Assembly (NCBI RefSeq): GCF_026151205.1
Contig: NC_087075.1
Coordinates: 7,332,858-7,396,857, forward strand
Direction of reading: 5' to 3'
Source of the DNA: Bolinopsis microptera
Taxonomy: Eukaryota; Ctenophora; Tentaculata; Lobata; Bolinopsidae
Length of the DNA: 64,000 nucleotides
Each line of letters begins with the position of its first letter. Position 1 is the stretch's first letter. Positions 59,091 through 64,000 of this stretch are shown piece after piece. The notes under the pieces were generated by a model. The model saw nothing but the letters and a program-made list of their open reading frames with translations, was not told where the DNA came from and did not search any database. The position numbers and the translations under genes were made by a program.

Positions 59091-59944
59091 AGGCGCATTT
59101 CCTTGATTTATTGGTATTTGGTCAACTTCATTGAAAGTTATAAGTTTGTTTGTTTGTTTGGGGATTGGTTTATTAGCCAGTCAATGTTAACGAATATAAT
59201 AACTTTATTGTCGTGAGAAATTGTCTGTCTTTGTGCAAGGTGTTGAATTTGAGATCATGTAATAGATTGATTCGGACTGGTACTAGTAAGGAACAAGTTG
59301 CGATTTGACTGTGAAGTCTCGGCCAGTGTTCAGAATTCATCCATCGGAAATATTAATTATCCCGTTAGGTATGCAAGTTAGTTCCAAGTTGGTACCAAAT
59401 GCCAACACCCAGCGCAATTTATAGTCTATAAGAGATAAAAGTGAGATAAAGTGTGTTTTATTATGAAATGTTTCGTTGCAGCCCAGCACTGAAGGGATAT
59501 TGCGACATGTCATTGGTTTACTTAGGTTGAGATAACACCTTATCTTAATTGAAATAACACCCAGTCGTGAAACTTATCGAGGACCAAGAATATGAAATAA
59601 GCAAATGAATGGATTTTTTAAATATAGCGAGTTATACGGGAATTTATTTCATCAAAAATTCAAATTATATCATGCCTTCTAAAATCGTATTCAAGTATTC
59701 AATTATGGAATTTCTTATCAGAAGACCTGATCCTGTCATGAATCTATAATATATAAGAGCCAGGATTCTATTACTAATAAAAGTTACAATTCCATGGGCT
59801 TCGATATCATTTTTAGGGAAATCCAAGTTATAGCAGCCGAATGACGCGACAATGTTCCCAGATCCCAGTTCATTAAATGAACAGCGGTTAACTGTAATTT
59901 TTCATTATATCGTAATTTTTCATTATATCGCATATAATCTTGAT

Positions 59945-60999
59945 CGCATATAATCTTGATGGTTATTGGTAATGAGATGTCATCTACCCTCTTAGTTAAT
60001 TCTGGTGTCCCCCAGGGCTCTATTCTTGGTCCCTTACTTTTTGTATTGTTTATCAATGATATTCCTCTTGGCCTTTCGGATAATACTGATATTGTTTTGT
60101 ATGCCGATGATACAAAAATCTGGCGTAAAATACATTCATCTTCTGATAATACTAATTTACAAATGGATATAGACTATCTCTCTGACTGGGCACTAAGAAA
60201 CAAAATGCGATTCCATCCAGCAAAATGTAAAGTGCTTATTGTTTCAGGAAAACCATCTTTATCTCCTCCATTCGCATATAATCTTGATGGCTCTCCTCTT
60301 GTGTATGTAGAGTTAGAAAAAGATCTTGGAGTCGATGTTACTCCTAAGCTAAGTTGGAATAGTCAGTGCGACAGAATTTATACTAAGGCCTGCCAACAAC
60401 TTGGTATGGTCAGAAGAGATGGCCATATTGTCATTGATCAGAAACGTCGCCGGGCGCTTTACCTCTCCCTGGTTCGTAGCCAATTCGAAAATTGTTCCAT
60501 AATCTGGCGCCCTTGTAATAAATCACTTAGTGATAAATTAGAAAGTCTCCAAAAGAGAGCTATTAAATGGATTCTGTCTGAAGAGGGCCGCAGTTATCCA
60601 CCTGAGCAATATGTCAAAAAGTGCAAGCTTGTCGACATTCTCCCTTTGTCTCAAAAGTTTGACTTGAATGATCTTATTTTTTTCCACAAAGTTCTTAACA
60701 ATTTAATTCCTGTATCGCTGCCTCACTATCTCTCTTTATATCAGGGCACTTCTCGACTAAGACGTTGCCACCTCGACAGTCTGTCTATTGTGTCATCAAT
60801 TTTACCTAAGTTAAGTCAGAATTCACACACCACATGTACCTCAAATAGCCCACTGGCAAAATCATTTTTCTACAGAACCCATATACTGTGGAATGGACTC
60901 CCTTTACAGGTAAGACAGATTGTGTCTACTAGTCTTTTCAAAGCTGAGGTCACTAAGCATCTATGGAAATGTTTATTGGATAGTGAAACAACAGTCTAG
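59945..60999 (+). CDS. 5'-truncated non-LTR retrotransposon (LINE) reverse transcriptase
   Basis: Open from about 59945 to TAG at 60997-60999. Numbering from the TTG codon at 59956: SGVPQGSILGPLLF (16-29) is the RT motif preceding the catalytic YADDTKIW (49-56). A thumb-like region with LGVDVTPKLSW follows, then the C-terminal region of jockey/CR1-type LINEs (RRALYLSLVRSQFENCSIIW; LQKRAIKWI; FFYRTHILWNGLP). The endonuclease and N-terminal RT are absent, the usual result of incomplete reverse transcription. No internal stop or shift, so recent. The exact clade (CR1 or Jockey-like) is uncertain. Confidence 0.93.
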
Positions 61000-61424
61000 C
61001 CTAGTCTCTTTGCTCCCCATATTATTATTATTTTTGTTTTATTAATTTTTTTATCTACCTTCCTATACTTTCAACATCATATCACACTTCACCCGCACAC
61101 CTTCTCACACATTAATGACCATTTCAGACCTGTATCTAATGTATCTGGAATTTGACGTATTGAAATACCAATTTTGACTCTATATCCACAGTTATTCACC
61201 ATGGATTTGTTTGTTATTAAATAGTTTTTCATAAATTTTTGGATTTAGATTAATTCGATGTAATGGGTCCAAGTTACTGCGGACATAGTTCACTATGTGT
61301 TTACCGTGTTTGGGTGCCCATCATATTTTACAGATGGGGGCGATATTTTGAACGATTCCATTTTATATTCATCTATTGCTGTACTCTGTAAAATTTGAAA
61401 AGTATTTAATAAAAAAAAAAAAAT
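61000..61424 (+). mobile_element. LINE 3' untranslated region with A tail
   Basis: Follows the RT stop and ends in TTTAATAAAAAAAAAAAAAT at about 61404-61424, combining an AATAAA signal with a short poly(A). No direct repeat matching the 5' junction was identified. Confidence 0.8.
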
Positions 61425-62296
61425 TTAATTTCGGACAAATTACTGTATACTGCTTTGAGCTAATTACATTTCTTTTTGATGAAAACTAAATTCAAACTTT
61501 CAAAGGTATATTTAACGCCTCTGAGTTAATGTTTTGCTCCTTTGGAAAACTCCTCACGTGACGCATACCTTTTAAAATTTAAACCGCGCTGTCAGTTGAC
61601 ACAAACCTTATGCTGCTTTGTGGAATACTTCCTTGATGTCATTATTTTATGTGTTATGTGTAATGTGTATGATAAAATGTCTTAGTTGTATACGCAATTT
61701 TTAATTTAATCGGAGATTTCTCCGTTGGGAAGATCTAGACTCAAGAGGTAAAAGCGTGACTCGCAAAACATTTTTCAATTTAGTATTAATAATAATCGAA
61801 CTAGTAGAAACGATGGATGTTGTTAAACGTATATAATATATTTAAACGTACGTTTAGTCAACACAACGTAATTACCGATGAGTAGCATAAGTGACAAGAC
61901 ATAATATAAAACACAATATCCACCAATTATGCGAGAGGCTTTGGCTGTTTCAGACATATTGAACAACAGTTGATTATATTGGTCTTGTTTACTGGGTGAT
62001 TCTTATCTTCTTATCAGCTGTAGTTCTACGGTTTTTTCGTGGACTCTCATTGGCCAGTCCTCTTATCTCTAACCTTTTAATGGTTTTTATTTCCCGTCAC
62101 AATGTGACCGTTCGTAATATGATTCATTGATTTGTGTATCCAGAGATTAAACGCTTTAAATTAAAATCTCATTTTCAAATTTACTTCTCTACCGTTCGTG
62201 CTGATTTTGAGTTATATTAAGTTAAATGTTTATTTTGCCTAGTAAATATGCCACTGCTAACCTTTGCCCCAGATAATTCTAATCTCACTTTTCTGA
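61425..62296. other. Non-coding stretch
   Basis: AT-rich, no ORF or repeat recognised. Confidence 0.5.
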
Positions 62297-62480
62297 ACCT
62301 CCCAAATATAAAGTAACCTAAAGTAAGTAGTCTGGGGGATTTGAACCTCCCAAATATAAAGTAACCTAAAGTAAGTAGTCTGGGGGATTTCAACCTCCCA
62401 AATATAAAGTAACCTAAAGTAAGTAGTCTGGGGGATTTCAACCTCCCAAATATAAAGTAACCTAAAGTAAGTAATCTGGA
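62297..62480. repeat. 48-bp tandem repeat, ~3.8 copies
   Basis: ACCTCCCAAATATAAAGTAA + CCTAAAGTAAGTAGTCTGGGGGATTTCA, starting at 62297, 62345, 62393 and 62441. The 48-bp period preserves frame, so antisense frames show a repeated peptide. Confidence 0.96.
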
Positions 62481-62873
62481 TTACGTGTCTTCGCCCTCCC
62501 GGACACACTTTATTTAGGTTTCTTTTGGACGTTTTCCAACTCCTGCAGGGGCCAGTGCAGCTAAGTATTCGCATAGGAAGCCTGCTATCAGGCATATTTT
62601 GTCACAAGGCCAAACTAGTGCAGGCTGTTTACCCCAACGTAAGTGTCGACTTTTAAACACGGTCTAGCACGTACCTAAACTTCAGGATGTCTATCTGTAC
62701 CGCGCCGGGCAAACACATTCAGAGTATCTCACCTGCAACACTGGTTCTAGCGGGGACATTCCAAAGTGCGCACCCGAAATACCAAACCATATGCACATTG
62801 CACAGACCTACCTCTAACAACTAACAGCTAACGAGGTTGTGTATTATGAATATTTTATCAAGCGACACATCAC
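62481..62873. other. Non-coding stretch
   Basis: No ORF, motif or repeat recognised between the 48-bp array and the repeat at 62874. Confidence 0.5.
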
Positions 62874-63271
62874 GCGAGCTCGCCATGAAAATTAGGCTTT
62901 CGCTGGAGCACACTCCTTAGGCTACAGTATAACAGTATATTATGCATAATGTATGTATCTTGGCATCTATCGTTGTTCCTGAGGAGCCATAGGGGCATAA
63001 TTGGAGCTTGCCCCGCTCACAATAGAACTTTCAGCGAAGGAGCAACACAGTGGTTTCCCCCTGTCGCTGAAACGCGCTGATTTGCTAATTACTCTGCTTC
63101 TGTTCTGCGCGGTAAACCAGCGTTTTTCTTGCGTATACATTGCTGTAATTCTTAGAAAATCGGTAGGATGTCTACATAGTAGTAGTAGTAGTAGTAGATT
63201 AAGCCTTGCTTTGTGATGCACAATTAAATGTTGTGTTGCTCGCAGCAGCGTGGCAGTTATCAGTAGTAAGT
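62874..63271. repeat. Long direct repeat, copy 1 (732-bp spacing)
   Basis: From GCGAGCTCGCCATGAAAAT to CAGTTATCAGTAGTAAGT, repeated at 63606-64000. Differences are few: ATTAGG/ATGAGG, AGCGAAGG/AGCGGTGG and the length of a TAG trinucleotide run. It contains small open frames on both strands that do not resemble a known protein. Confidence 0.95.
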
Positions 63272-63605
63272 GTTGCACATACTTTCGTATTTGTGTATTG
63301 TATAATTCTTACATACCAAAATGTGTTATAATAATGTATGTTCTTGAGTTTGTGAGAATGTGGTCAGTTCTTGCCTTTCTCCTTACTTACGTTTTAGTTC
63401 AGTAGCTTCAAAGAATTCCATTTGACTGCCATGTATTAATGTACATGCCATTATATTTGAGTCTTTCATTTTAAAGATCCGCTTTGACAAGGGCACCGTT
63501 TATCCTTGATTAGTTAATTTTAAACATTCTCTGTCTTGTATGAGTGGGACAGTAAATGCTGTATTTCGTTCCGTTGCGCATTAACCTCCCAGCGAATACT
63601 CTAAT
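63272..63605. other. Spacer between long direct repeats
   Basis: Unique AT-rich sequence. It shows no similarity to the DNA just left of copy 1, so a simple 732-bp satellite is not demonstrated. Confidence 0.5.
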
Positions 63606-64000
63606 GCGAGCTCGCCATGAAAATGAGGCTTTCGCTGGAGCACACTCCTTAGGCTACAGTATAACAGTATATTATGCATAATGTATGTATCTTGGCATCG
63701 TATCGTTGTTCCTGAGGAGCCATAGGGGCATAATTGGAGCTTGCCCCGCTCACAATATAGAACTTTCAGCGGTGGAGCAACACAGTGGTTTCCCCCTGTC
63801 GCTGAAACGCGCTGATTTGCTAATTACTCTGCTTCTGTTCTGCGCGGTAAACCAGCGTTTTTCTTGCGTATACATTGCTGTAATTCTTAGAAAATCGGTA
63901 GGATGTCTACATAGTAGTAGTAGTAGATTAAGCCTTGCTTTGTGATGCACAATTAAATTTTGTGTTGCTCGCAGCAGGGTGGCAGTTATCAGTAGTAAGT
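63606..64000. repeat. Long direct repeat, copy 2 (cut by window edge)
   Basis: Second copy of 62874-63271. Similarity starts sharply at GCGAGCTCGCC in both, a 10-bp palindrome core, and runs to the last base of the window, so the repeat may be longer than 395 bp. Confidence 0.95.

Larger units (their letters stand above)
50290..59944. other. Non-coding stretch (LRP intron or downstream)
   Basis: No exon recognised. It holds minisatellites, GA and C runs, a CArG/X-box-like module and a MITE, each listed separately. Stretches 51350-51880, 51940-53610, 53740-54790, 54910-55740, 55990-57750 and 57790-58750 have no nameable content. An ORF at 55049-55366 (105 codons) has no motif. Confidence 0.5.

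Noticed and set aside
62257-62595. Minus-strand 112-codon frame with repeated RLLYIWEV peptide
   Set aside because: Translation of the 48-bp tandem array, whose period preserves frame.
62967-63945. Paired frames on both strands present in both long repeat copies
   Set aside because: Presence in both copies follows from DNA duplication; no codon-level constraint can be shown, as indels of the TAG run are the main difference.

Overview
The window is eukaryotic and almost certainly from an invertebrate animal. The evidence is one long spliced + strand gene with GT-AG introns and metazoan extracellular modules, set in AT-rich DNA crowded with retroelement relics, foldback elements and minisatellites. 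The phylum cannot be fixed from the sequence; a cnidarian is my guess only, because the reverse transcriptase at the left edge resembles a type I associate with cnidarians.

The only convincing host gene is a member of the LDL-receptor-related protein (LRP) family, in about 11 exons from 5064 to 44115. Both gene ends lie outside the window. The module order is: end of an LDL-receptor class A repeat (LDLa), a vestigial half EGF, a calcium-binding EGF, a six-bladed YWTD beta-propeller, an EGF, then five LDLa repeats. This is the cluster architecture of LRP1/LRP2/vitellogenin-receptor-like endocytic receptors. Exon phases agree at every junction. The propeller block is compact (5.3-7.8 kb), whereas the following EGF and LDLa exons are separated by introns of 6.9, 6.2, about 8.8 and 12.8 kb, then 0.67 and 0.36 kb. 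The intron after 44115 runs past the right edge (more than 19.8 kb).

Region by region. 1-1.9 kb: 3' part of a retroelement ORF (reverse transcriptase plus probable restriction-like endonuclease) and a second degenerate retroelement fragment. 2.6-3.7 kb: two nearly identical 409-bp repeats. 5-8 kb: propeller exons. 8-30 kb: introns with several small inverted-repeat elements, a 507-bp tandem duplication, a duplicated splice acceptor, many minisatellites and a palindromic CRE/E-box cluster. 30-43 kb: a large intron with an ORF resembling the P2X7 C-terminal domain, two copies of a hAT-like MITE and a tRNA-like sequence. 46.7-50.3 kb: a 3.6-kb almost wholly palindromic element flanked by a perfect 9-bp target duplication and holding a broken ORF. 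50-59 kb: minisatellites, a CArG/X-box-like module and another MITE. 59.9-61.4 kb: a 5'-truncated LINE with poly(A). 62.3-64 kb: a 48-bp tandem array and a repeat of at least 395 bp present twice at 732-bp spacing.

The genes do not form an operon or pathway. The picture is one receptor gene whose introns have been expanded by transposons and local tandem duplication. The most unusual single object is the 46684-50280 palindromic element. No CRISPR, prokaryotic operon or phage signal was seen.
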